Shown in pieces: positions 43,076-50,463 of a stretch of 64,000 bases of DNA; position 1 is the first letter of the stretch, and the number at the start of each line of letters is the position of its first letter. A program made the translations under genes and the position numbers. The stretch spans positions 62,001 to 126,000 of the forward strand of contig NZ_JARXVT010000002.1 in NCBI RefSeq assembly GCF_029892845.1, written 5' to 3'. This DNA comes from Aurantimicrobium minutum. Lineage in GTDB: Bacteria > Actinomycetota > Actinomycetes > Actinomycetales > Microbacteriaceae. The notes under the pieces are model-generated. The model saw only the letters and a list, made by a program, of their open reading frames with translations, made no database searches and was not told the DNA's origin.

Positions 43076-44389
43076 TTAGGACTTGCCCTCAACTGCGGAT
43101 GCCCACAGTGGAACGTTGACATCGTTGAACTTGTAGATTCCAACGAATGCCGAGGAGGGGTCATTCAGTGCGTTGAAGGGACCAACTGCAGATGGGCCCT
43201 GGTACTGAATGTCACTTCCTGCCTTGATCAGATCAACACAGGCAGCGAACGTGGTGCACTTTTCGCCACCGTTAGCACCGGAAACTGCAGCCAGGTTAGC
43301 CTGGATGGTTGCGGGCTTGTTGTCGCCACCCTTGGTTGCAGCGAGAGCTGCAAGCACGGTTGCGTCGTAAGACTCAGCACCGTAGATGAAGTCAGTGAGC
43401 TCTTCACCTTCGACGTCAGACCAGTACTTGCCAAGGAGAGCCTTGAGCTCGTCCGAAGGCTCTGCACCAGGAATGGTTCCCTGAGCACCTTCGAGAGTGC
43501 CTGCTTCGAAGTCCTTCTCAAAAGAGCTGGTGTTGCCATCCACGAAGTAGGTGTTCTTCATGTCCCAACCCTGAGCTACGAGCTCGGGGATGATTGCCTT
43601 GGTCTCATCGAACGCGATGACAACAAGTGCATCAGGCTTCTCAGCAAGTGCTGCAGTTACCTCAGAAGAGAAAGTGGTCTGCGATGGAGGGAACTCCTGG
43701 CCGGCACCTGCGGCACCGTAGACAACTTCTCCACCTGCCTCAACGATTGCTGCTTCGGTCGAGTCACGAAGACCGGTTCCGTAGGAGTCGTTGAAGACGA
43801 GGAATGCAACGCTTGCGTTACCGTCACCAGTAATCAGCTGACCGAGAGCGTCACCCTGAACGGTGTCTGGTGGTGCAACACGGAAGTAGAAGGGGCTGTA
43901 GCCAGAAAGAGTTGCTGCAGTATTCGCAGGAGAGATCTGGACTATGCCTGCTTCAGTGATGGCGTCAACAACGTTGAGTGACACGCTCGAGGATGCAGCA
44001 CCCAGCACGAAGGAAACCTTCTGAGCAATGAGGTCTTCTGCAGATGCAGTGGAAACAGACATATCGCTGGAGTCACCGGAGTCGGTGTTGTAGATACATG
44101 CGTCGGTGCCATTTACGCCACCAGCAGCGTTGATGTCTGCAACCGCAAGACCAACACCAGCAATTTCGGGTGGGCCGAGGAAGGCGAGGTTACCGGTGGT
44201 GGGCAGGAGAGTTCCTACCTTGAAGGTGTTATCGCTCGTTGCGTCTGCAGCACAGTTAGCTGCAACGTATGCAGATGCATCTGCGTTGCTATCGGTTGAT
44301 CCGCTCGTGCATCCGGCCAGCACCAATGCTGACGTGGCTGCAAGAGCAATCCCACCGAGGGCACGAGTGCGAAGAGAAAGATCGCGCAT
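43076..44389 (-). CDS. substrate-binding lipoprotein, Leu/Ile/Val-binding family, copy 1
   Basis: 437 residues. The signal peptide ends in lipobox L-A-G-C (Cys27). The mature protein is a full type 1 periplasmic-binding fold (K-V-G-T-L-L-P-T-T-G-N-L-A-F-L, S-P-A-N-T-A, Y-G-A-E-S-Y-D-A). It should deliver ligand to the LivHMGF permease encoded ~10 kb away. AAAGGAGC precedes the ATG. It is closely similar to the next gene along its whole length, so it arose by tandem duplication. It has its own hairpin terminator. Confidence 0.9.
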   Translation of the reverse strand: MRDLSLRTRALGGIALAATSALVLAGCTSGSTDSNADASAYVAANCAADATSDNTFKVGTLLPTTGNLAFLGPPEIAGVGLAVADINAAGGVNGTDACIYNTDSGDSSDMSVSTASAEDLIAQKVSFVLGAASSSVSLNVVDAITEAGIVQISPANTAATLSGYSPFYFRVAPPDTVQGDALGQLITGDGNASVAFLVFNDSYGTGLRDSTEAAIVEAGGEVVYGAAGAGQEFPPSQTTFSSEVTAALAEKPDALVVIAFDETKAIIPELVAQGWDMKNTYFVDGNTSSFEKDFEAGTLEGAQGTIPGAEPSDELKALLGKYWSDVEGEELTDFIYGAESYDATVLAALAATKGGDNKPATIQANLAAVSGANGGEKCTTFAACVDLIKAGSDIQYQGPSAVGPFNALNDPSSAFVGIYKFNDVNVPLWASAVEGKS

Positions 44390-44566
44390 GTTGCTCCTTT
44401 ATATGTAGTTCGGTTTACAGTCCGTAAGCCTCCCTCACGGTAATTCAGCTCTATGCTGTTCTTTATTCTTTGCTGTGCTTTGTTTGAGCCCAAACAAAAG
44501 ACATCCCCGTAAAGACAGGGATGTTGGATGTTGTAACGCAAGGACTTATTCCAAAGAGTGAAAAAG

Positions 44567-44602
44567 AACAGCACCCCCGGGCCGAAGCCCGGGGGTGCTG
44601 TT
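44567..44602 (-). terminator. intrinsic terminator of the second binding-protein gene
   Basis: A perfect 16-bp GC-rich stem (44567-44582 with 44587-44602) and CGAA loop. Read on the minus strand it is followed by CTTTTT. Confidence 0.88.
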
Positions 44603-44617
44603 TAGTGCATTTACTGT

Positions 44618-45931
44618 TTAGGACTTACCCTCAACAGCGGATGCCCATACTGGAACGTTGACATCGTTGTACTTGTAGATACCGATGAACGCGGAGGATG
44701 GGTCATTCTTTGCGTTGAAAGGACCAACTGCGGATGGACCCTGGTACTGAATTTCGTCGCCGGCCTTGATCAGGTCAACGCACTCAGCGTAGGTGGTGCA
44801 CTTGGTACCACCGTTAGCACCGGAAACAGCAGCCAGGTTAGCCTGGATGGTTGCGGGCTTGTTGTCGCCACCCTTGGTTGCAGCGAGAGCTGCAAGCACG
44901 GTTGCGTCGTAGGACTCTGCAGCGTAGCTGAAGTCAGTGAGATCTTCGCCCTGAACGTCAGACCAGTACTTGCCGAGGAGAGCCTTGAGCTCGTCCGAAG
45001 CAGCTGCACCAGGAATGGTTCCCTGAGCACCTTCGAGGGTACCTGCTTCAAAGTCCTTCTCGAAGGATCCGGTGTTGCCGTCTACGAAGTAGGTCTTGGA
45101 CATGTCCCAACCCTGAGCTACGAGCTCGGGGATGATTGCCTTGGTCTCGTCGAATGCGACAACTACGAGTGCATCTGGCTGCTGAGCCAGTGCTGCAGTT
45201 ACCTCAGAAGAGAAGGTGGTCTGTGCAGGAGGGAACTCCTGGCCAGCGCCTGCGGCACCGTATACAACAGATCCACCAGCTTCAACGATGGAAGCTTCGG
45301 TCGAGTCACGAAGACCGGTACCGTAAGCGTCGTTGAAGACGAGGAATGCAACCTTCGAGTTTCCGTCACCGGTGATCAGCTGACCGAGAGCAGAGCCCTG
45401 TACGGTGTCTGGTGGTGCAACACGGAAGTAGAAGGGGCTGTAACCCGAAAGAGTTGCTGCAGTGTTCGCAGGAGAGATCTGGACAACGCCAGCCTCAGTG
45501 AACGAGTCAACAACGTTGAGGGATACGGAAGATGAAGCTGCACCAAGTACAACCGATACCTTCTGCTTGATCAGGTCTTCTGCCGAAGCGGTAGAAACTG
45601 ACATGTCGCTCGAGTCACCGGAGTCGGTGTCGTACTGGCAAGCGTCAGTTCCGTTAACTCCACCAGCTGCGTTGATGTCTGCTACTGCAAGACCAACACC
45701 AGCGATTTCGGGTGGGCCGAGGAAGGCGAGGTTACCGGTGATGGGCAGGAGGGTTCCTACCTTGAAGGTGTTGTCGCTAGTTGCGTCGGCTGCACAAGTT
45801 GCTGCAGCGTATGCTGCGTCGCTTGAGCCACCGTCGGTTGATCCGCTAGCACAACCTGCCAGCACGAGTGCTGACGAAGCTGCAATAGCAAGACCACCGA
45901 GTGCACGAGTGCGAAGAGAAAATTCTCGCAT
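44618..45931 (-). CDS. substrate-binding lipoprotein, Leu/Ile/Val-binding family, copy 2
   Basis: 437 residues, lipobox L-A-G-C (Cys27). It differs from copy 1 at scattered positions only, mainly in the linker behind the Cys and some surface residues; the residues lining the cleft look shared. AAGGAGT lies before the ATG and a strong terminator follows, so it is a single-gene unit or partly reads into copy 1. Confidence 0.9.
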   Translation of the reverse strand: MREFSLRTRALGGLAIAASSALVLAGCASGSTDGGSSDAAYAAATCAADATSDNTFKVGTLLPITGNLAFLGPPEIAGVGLAVADINAAGGVNGTDACQYDTDSGDSSDMSVSTASAEDLIKQKVSVVLGAASSSVSLNVVDSFTEAGVVQISPANTAATLSGYSPFYFRVAPPDTVQGSALGQLITGDGNSKVAFLVFNDAYGTGLRDSTEASIVEAGGSVVYGAAGAGQEFPPAQTTFSSEVTAALAQQPDALVVVAFDETKAIIPELVAQGWDMSKTYFVDGNTGSFEKDFEAGTLEGAQGTIPGAAASDELKALLGKYWSDVQGEDLTDFSYAAESYDATVLAALAATKGGDNKPATIQANLAAVSGANGGTKCTTYAECVDLIKAGDEIQYQGPSAVGPFNAKNDPSSAFIGIYKYNDVNVPVWASAVEGKS

Positions 45932-46109
45932 GGTACTCCTTGGTGATAAATGTGATCAGAGCACGACGACGTGCTCTGTTGTATTACCAAACTAGGCGTT
46001 AGATGTTTCTCCAGACAACATATTCCGGTTACAACTAGGTAACAAACTGTTCGATACCGAAAGATTGTGCGTGAAAACGGCCTCTTTTGGCCTATTTATT
46101 GCGTTAAAC

Positions 46110-46140
46110 AGCACAAAGGAGCGCGAAGCTCCTTCGTGCT
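46110..46140 (-). terminator. terminator of the shortened binding-protein gene
   Basis: AAGGAGC/GCTCCTT stem extended by AGCAC/GTGCT with bulges; on the minus strand followed by TGTTTAA. About 35 bp behind the stop. Confidence 0.55.
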
Positions 46141-46174
46141 GAGAGTTAGTGCAGAGAGTTTGTGTAGAGAAGGA

Positions 46175-46978
46175 CTACTTCTTGGCAACCTCGATGGTCT
46201 TGCCGAAGTAGGCAACACCGGTGGTGGCGTCATAGTTGATCTGGCCTGCGGGGCCCATGAAGTTGATGGGCTGCTTGTCCTTGACTGCCGAAACACACAT
46301 GCCGTAGCTGGTGCAGGGGAAGCCGGTCTGCAGAGTGACAGCGAGCAGACCCTGAGTAATGGAGGCGCCGCCGTCATCTTTGCTCACAGTGGCAGCCAGG
46401 ATTGAAGCGATAGCCAAGTCGTAGGCTTCTGCACCGTAGGTCAGTTCACCCAAACTGGGGTCTGAAACCTTGAGGCGAGAAGAGAGAGTCTCGTCAGGGG
46501 TGATGGCGTCCACAGCCGCACCCTTGGGTGCGTTCTTCTTGGTCGCAATAGAGACGATCGCGACATTGCTGTCGTTCTTGGCAACCAGTTCTTCCAAGGT
46601 GGCAACAACAGAAGCTGACGCGGGAGCAATAATGACGTCCACACCACGGGAGACCAAGTCGTTGAAGCTTGCTTCGGTCGCGGTGGGGTCACCGTCACCT
46701 GCGTTACGGTGCAAGACCTCAACAGGAACCTCGTTGTACCCACCCTGCTCGTTGACTTCCTGAGCAGCCAGGTCAACACCAGCAGCCTGAGCAGCTGAGT
46801 ATGCAGCGAGATCACCAGAGACGGGGGTCATGTCACCGATGCGAAGGATGCCGTCTCCGGAAGGCTTCACAGGAGTGGGGGTCGCGGTGGGAACCACTGC
46901 TGAACCACCTGAACAGGCAGCCATACCGAGCACTACTGCACCGGCAACAAACACGGTTGCAATCTTGTTGAATCCCAC
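46175..46978 (-). CDS. shortened substrate-binding lipoprotein
   Basis: About 267 residues. I choose the GTG at 46978 because AAAGGG lies 5 nt upstream; a TTG at 46996 is also in frame. The signal peptide ends in M-A-A-C and a Thr/Pro linker follows. It aligns with the N-terminal lobe and the last ~90 residues of the two 437-residue proteins, but ~150 residues between them are absent. The reading frame is intact. It may bind ligand differently or be a decaying paralogue. Confidence 0.78.
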   Translation of the reverse strand: MGFNKIATVFVAGAVVLGMAACSGGSAVVPTATPTPVKPSGDGILRIGDMTPVSGDLAAYSAAQAAGVDLAAQEVNEQGGYNEVPVEVLHRNAGDGDPTATEASFNDLVSRGVDVIIAPASASVVATLEELVAKNDSNVAIVSIATKKNAPKGAAVDAITPDETLSSRLKVSDPSLGELTYGAEAYDLAIASILAATVSKDDGGASITQGLLAVTLQTGFPCTSYGMCVSAVKDKQPINFMGPAGQINYDATTGVAYFGKTIEVAKK

Positions 46979-47055
46979 GGTAACCCTTTTCGTCAAAGCA
47001 ACTTACCGCTCCACAGTACCCACCACAGGGGCAGTTCCTGCTGATGGCACGCGCT

Positions 47056-48006
47056 CTATTCGATTGTGAGCTCTTCGGCTGCGCGAGCAAGCCTGTTTGC
47101 TTTACCGTTGCGCAGCATGTCAGTGGTGAGCACGATCAGTGCCACCCAAATGATGAAGAAGCCCACCCAGCGAACCGGAGGCATGGGTTCGTGCAAGACA
47201 AAGACGGCCATGCAGAAGGAGAAGACCGGGGTGGAGTACTGGATCAAACCAATGGCGGTCAAGGGCAAGCGACGAGCACCAGCCCCAAACATGATCAGGG
47301 GAACTGCCGTCACGATTCCTGCTGAAGCAAGAAGCAAGGTGTGGGGAATGCCGTAACCAAAGAAGGTCAGGCCCACCACATTAGAGACGATGATCAACTG
47401 GATGATCGCCACCGGCGTCATCCAGATGGTTTCAATGGTCAGACCGCTTATGGCGTCCACGGCGCCACCCGTGCGCTTCTTAATGAGGCCATAAAGACCA
47501 AAGGATGCGGCCAAAGTCAGCGAGATCCAGGGGATGGTTCCGTAGCTGATGGTGAGGACGATGACAGCAATAAAGCTGATGCCCACCGCTACCCACTGCA
47601 GGGGACGGAGCTTCTCGCGCAGGACCAGCACACCCAAGACCACCGTGACGATGGGGTTGATGAAGTAGCCCAGGGAGGATTCCACAATCTGGTTGCTCAG
47701 CACCGCAATGATGAAGACCTGCCAGTTGATGTAGATCAACACTGCGGCCACACCGAGAGTGAGCATGAGCTTGCGCTGAGCCATGATGGCGAACAGCTTC
47801 TTCCAGTTCCTGGTCACTGCAATGAGGAAAGCGCAGAAGATCAGGGAGAAGAGAATGCGGTAACCCACAACCTCAAAGGGGGTGGCGGGCTCGAGCATGA
47901 GGAAGTACAGCGGGAACAAACCCCACAGGCCATAGGCGCCAAAGGCATAGAGCAGGCCTGGGCGAGATAACTTCTCGGGCACAAGAGAGGCACCGGAAGA
48001 AGTCAT
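47056..48006 (-). CDS. rarD: RarD/EamA-family transporter
   Basis: 316 residues with ten predicted membrane helices in two EamA halves. It carries the RarD hallmark W-G-L-F-P-L-Y-F near residue 28 and a Y-R-I-L-F-S motif. EamA proteins move metabolites or drugs; the substrate of RarD is not known. The start at 48006 has no strong ribosome-binding site. The 172 bp upstream contain a structured element described at 48111-48180. Confidence 0.88.
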   Translation of the reverse strand: MTSSGASLVPEKLSRPGLLYAFGAYGLWGLFPLYFLMLEPATPFEVVGYRILFSLIFCAFLIAVTRNWKKLFAIMAQRKLMLTLGVAAVLIYINWQVFIIAVLSNQIVESSLGYFINPIVTVVLGVLVLREKLRPLQWVAVGISFIAVIVLTISYGTIPWISLTLAASFGLYGLIKKRTGGAVDAISGLTIETIWMTPVAIIQLIIVSNVVGLTFFGYGIPHTLLLASAGIVTAVPLIMFGAGARRLPLTAIGLIQYSTPVFSFCMAVFVLHEPMPPVRWVGFFIIWVALIVLTTDMLRNGKANRLARAAEELTIE

Positions 48007-48110
48007 AGTTCGAGACTACTCCTGTGTATAAATGCCGACCGCTTGAGTTCAGAAACCACAGATTGAGATGAACAGTCGAAAAGTTTTCTCTGTTCAGCTA
48101 TTATTTAGGT

Positions 48111-48180
48111 AGTGGCGGGCAGTAGCCCTTAGAGCTTGGCAGTGTTCCGGACGGTTCGCGAGCCAGGCTCACACTTTTTT
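48111..48180 (+). ncRNA. candidate small RNA or structured leader
   Basis: On the + strand TCGAAA (48076-48081) lies 17 bp from TATTAT (48099-48104). About 70 nt later a hairpin (48132-48140 with 48162-48170, 9 pairs including one G-U) is followed within 4 nt by six T (48175-48180). A small GGGC/GCCC stem comes first. No + strand gene lies here. The opposite reading would place the structure in the leader of rarD. I recognise no known RNA family. Confidence 0.35.
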
Positions 48181-48712
48181 AAGTCAGATAAATTACCTCA
48201 TCCACAATGGGGCTGCTCCTTCGAAGCCAGTCACCCCCACTGTTGAATGACCACGCCACAGCGTCACTTACCCACAAGAGTGGGTGCTCGTGAGGACCTA
48301 CAAGCGAATACGGCAGTGACGTTTCTTGCGCCAGGAGTATCCCGGCAATCACTCGCCGATCAGCCTGCACGATGGACTCATCACGCTCAATAACTAACGA
48401 GAAAATTTCCGAATCAACCGCCATACCAATTAAAGCCTTGAGACATAGGGCTCGAGCCTCTTTTTCAGAAAGCCCCTGGCAAACAAAAACGGTCACGCTC
48501 AAGTCCAGTCTGGACATTAATGACAAAATTTCACGTCTGCGGCTGTCGCTCTCACTTTTGAAATGAAGACGTCGCTGGCTAGGCTTCAGCAGTTTCTTCA
48601 AGGCCTTATCTGAATGTCGAAGTGTGCTGATTTCTGAACTTGTAGCCACTAGGAAATAGCCACGCTCTTTCGATTCGTCAACAAATACTTTGTCTGCTCT
48701 TTTGAATGCCAT
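48179..48712 (-). CDS. DUF3800-like protein
   Basis: 177 residues. F-V-D-E-S at the N-terminus, L-H-F-K-S-E, an internal V-I-E-R-D and C-terminal L-L-W-V-S-D-A-V-A-W match the acidic RNase H-like pattern of DUF3800 proteins. No confirmed activity for the family; many occur in mobile or defence contexts. It stands alone between groES and rarD. Confidence 0.65.
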   Translation of the reverse strand: MAFKRADKVFVDESKERGYFLVATSSEISTLRHSDKALKKLLKPSQRRLHFKSESDSRRREILSLMSRLDLSVTVFVCQGLSEKEARALCLKALIGMAVDSEIFSLVIERDESIVQADRRVIAGILLAQETSLPYSLVGPHEHPLLWVSDAVAWSFNSGGDWLRRSSPIVDEVIYLT

Positions 48713-48793
48713 GGTCAGAATTTAGTTCCAACCACTGACCTCTCCGCGAGGAATTCACAACGTTGTGGATAGGTCAGGTGCGCATGGTTAAAC

Positions 48794-48825
48794 AACTGTG
48801 GCCCCGGAAAACCGGAGCCACAGTT
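48794..48825 (-). terminator. terminator of groES
   Basis: AACTGTGGC and CCGG arms pair around an AAAA loop with one mismatch, 15 bp behind the groES stop. Confidence 0.65.
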
Positions 48826-48839
48826 AGAGCTAAACGAAT

Positions 48840-49136
48840 TTAGCGAACAACAATTGCGAGAACGTCGCGAGCAGAGAGAACGAGGAATTCCTCGCCTGCG
48901 TACTTCACTTCGGTTCCGCCGTACTTGGAGTAGATAACCTTGTCGCCTTCTGCGATGTCCAGAGGAACACGGTTACCGTTGTCGTCAATGCGGCCGGGGC
49001 CTACTGCAACGACAACGCCCTCCTGGGGCTTTTCCTTGGCAGTGTCAGGAATGACGAGACCGGAAGCAGTGGTCTGCTCGGCTTCAACCTGCTTGATAAC
49101 AATGCGATCTTCGAGCGGCTTGATGGCGACCGACAC
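48840..49136 (-). CDS. groES: co-chaperonin GroES
   Basis: 98 residues, full length. It has the Cpn10 pattern: [10 protein letters not shown] near the start, the mobile loop [14 protein letters not shown] and Y-S-K-Y-G-G-T-E. It caps GroEL during protein folding. No groEL follows; the transcript ends at a hairpin. Two CIRCE elements upstream indicate control by HrcA. Confidence 0.96.
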   Translation of the reverse strand: MSVAIKPLEDRIVIKQVEAEQTTASGLVIPDTAKEKPQEGVVVAVGPGRIDDNGNRVPLDIAEGDKVIYSKYGGTEVKYAGEEFLVLSARDVLAIVVR

Positions 49137-49167
49137 GGTTGACCTCTTTCTTGAACTAAGTATGGGA

Positions 49168-49194
49168 TTAGCACCCGAACGTATCGAGTGCTAA
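49168..49194. promoter_or_regulatory. CIRCE element 1 (HrcA operator)
   Basis: TTAGCACCC, 9 bp, GAGTGCTAA. One mismatch to the CIRCE consensus. Located 32 bp before the groES start. Confidence 0.92.
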
Positions 49195-49214
49195 CTACGA
49201 GTGTACGTCGTGAA

Positions 49215-49241
49215 CTAGCACTCGCGCAATGTGAGTGCCAG
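49215..49241. promoter_or_regulatory. CIRCE element 2 (HrcA operator)
   Basis: CTAGCACTC, 9 bp, GAGTGCCAG. A more degenerate second copy between groES and the divergent methyltransferase gene, so HrcA may touch both promoters. Confidence 0.8.
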
Positions 49242-49266
49242 CTCAAGGATTGGTAGGTTTACAACC

Positions 49267-50460
49267 ATGGAGAGCGCAGAACTTCGCGAATTACTCACCC
49301 CTGAAGGGGTGGCGTTGCTGGACTCTCTCCCCGCCTACACCTCCAGCACGGATGTGCTGAAGATGGTGGCCAACCTGCGCAAGGACGGGAATTCCCCGTC
49401 TTTAGTGGCCACCGTGCTCACCCAGGCCAAACTTCGCGGCAAGGCAGTAGCCAAGTTTGGAGACTTTGCCCAGCGCATGCTCTTCACCGAGGCAGGACTT
49501 GAGCAGGCCACCCGGCTTCCAGTGGCCGCCCTGCATGCCGGACGTTATGTTCGCGCAGGGCTCACAAGTGTGGCCGACCTCGGCTGCGGTATTGGTGCAG
49601 ATGCCCTCGCATTTGCCGGGGCAGGCCTGAACGTTCATGCCGTGGACGCCGATGAAGTCACCGCTGCCATCACCACCTATAACTTGGCGCCCTTCCCCGA
49701 AGCAAGAGTGAGCCATGACACAGCAGAAGAGACTGACCTCTCTGATGTGGAGTCCGTGTATCTCGATCCAGCACGACGAACCTCCGGTCACACCAACACC
49801 AGCCGTCTTTCCAGCTCAGAGGACTACTCCCCCTCGCTCGACTTTGCTTTCGGCCTTGCCACGAAGCTCCCGACCGGGATTAAGCTCGGCCCTGGGTTTG
49901 ATCGTGATCTGATTCCAGAGGACTGCGAAGCACAATGGATCTCAGTCAACGGTGATGTGGTTGAGGTGGGTCTGTGGTTTGGCCCGCTCAAGCGCGAGGG
50001 CATTACCCGTGCTGCACTCGTAATGAACTCCGATGGTCTCCACGAACTTACTTCTGCTGCCGACTCGGCAGATGCCGAAGTCGGCGAACTGGGGAAGTAC
50101 CTCTATGAACCAGATGGTGCTGTCATCCGAGCACGCCTCATTGGTGACCTAGCCCGCAGCATTGGTGCTCACATGCTGGATGAACACATTGCCTATATGA
50201 GCAGTGACGTTGAGGTGAGCACACCCTTTGCTAGCACCTTCGAAGTCGTTGAAGAGTTGGCCCTCGATGTGAAGGTGCTGGCCAAAGAACTCAAGGCCCG
50301 AGGCATTGGCACGCTCGAGATCAAGAAGCGGGGCGTCGACATTGACCCTGCAGAGTTCCGCAAGCGGCTGAGCCTGTCAGGAAAGAACAGCGCGACGCTG
50401 TTCTTGACCAGGCTCGGCGAGCGCAGAGTCGCTCTTCTTGCCCAGCGCGTGACGAGCTAG
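49267..50460 (+). CDS. THUMP-like class I SAM-dependent methyltransferase
   Basis: About 397 residues from the ATG at 49267. SAM-binding motif V-A-D-L-G-C-G-I-G-A-D near 105-115, then L-D-P-A-R-R, the motif shared by this actinobacterial family. The C-terminal part (G-I-G-T-L-E-I-K-K-R-G-V-D-I-D-P) is a THUMP-like RNA-binding segment, so RNA is the likely substrate. The target base is unknown. It is divergent from groES. Confidence 0.82.
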   Translation: MESAELRELLTPEGVALLDSLPAYTSSTDVLKMVANLRKDGNSPSLVATVLTQAKLRGKAVAKFGDFAQRMLFTEAGLEQATRLPVAALHAGRYVRAGLTSVADLGCGIGADALAFAGAGLNVHAVDADEVTAAITTYNLAPFPEARVSHDTAEETDLSDVESVYLDPARRTSGHTNTSRLSSSEDYSPSLDFAFGLATKLPTGIKLGPGFDRDLIPEDCEAQWISVNGDVVEVGLWFGPLKREGITRAALVMNSDGLHELTSAADSADAEVGELGKYLYEPDGAVIRARLIGDLARSIGAHMLDEHIAYMSSDVEVSTPFASTFEVVEELALDVKVLAKELKARGIGTLEIKKRGVDIDPAEFRKRLSLSGKNSATLFLTRLGERRVALLAQRVTS

Positions 50461-50463
50461 CTA

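Noticed and set aside
43049-43981. Long open frame opposite the first substrate-binding protein gene
   Set aside because: The opposite strand encodes a complete, recognisable lipoprotein with signal peptide. The frame reads Cys/Val-rich without any family pattern.
47341-47970. Open frame opposite rarD, very His/Asp-rich
   Set aside because: It is the reverse reading of hydrophobic helices. rarD on the other strand is clear.
48007-48180. Cobalamin-type riboswitch upstream of rarD
   Set aside because: The minus strand has a C-T-G-C-C-C-G-C-C-A-C-T stretch that vaguely recalls the B12 box region, but the conserved G-C-C-A-C-T-G core arrangement and the paired elements are absent.
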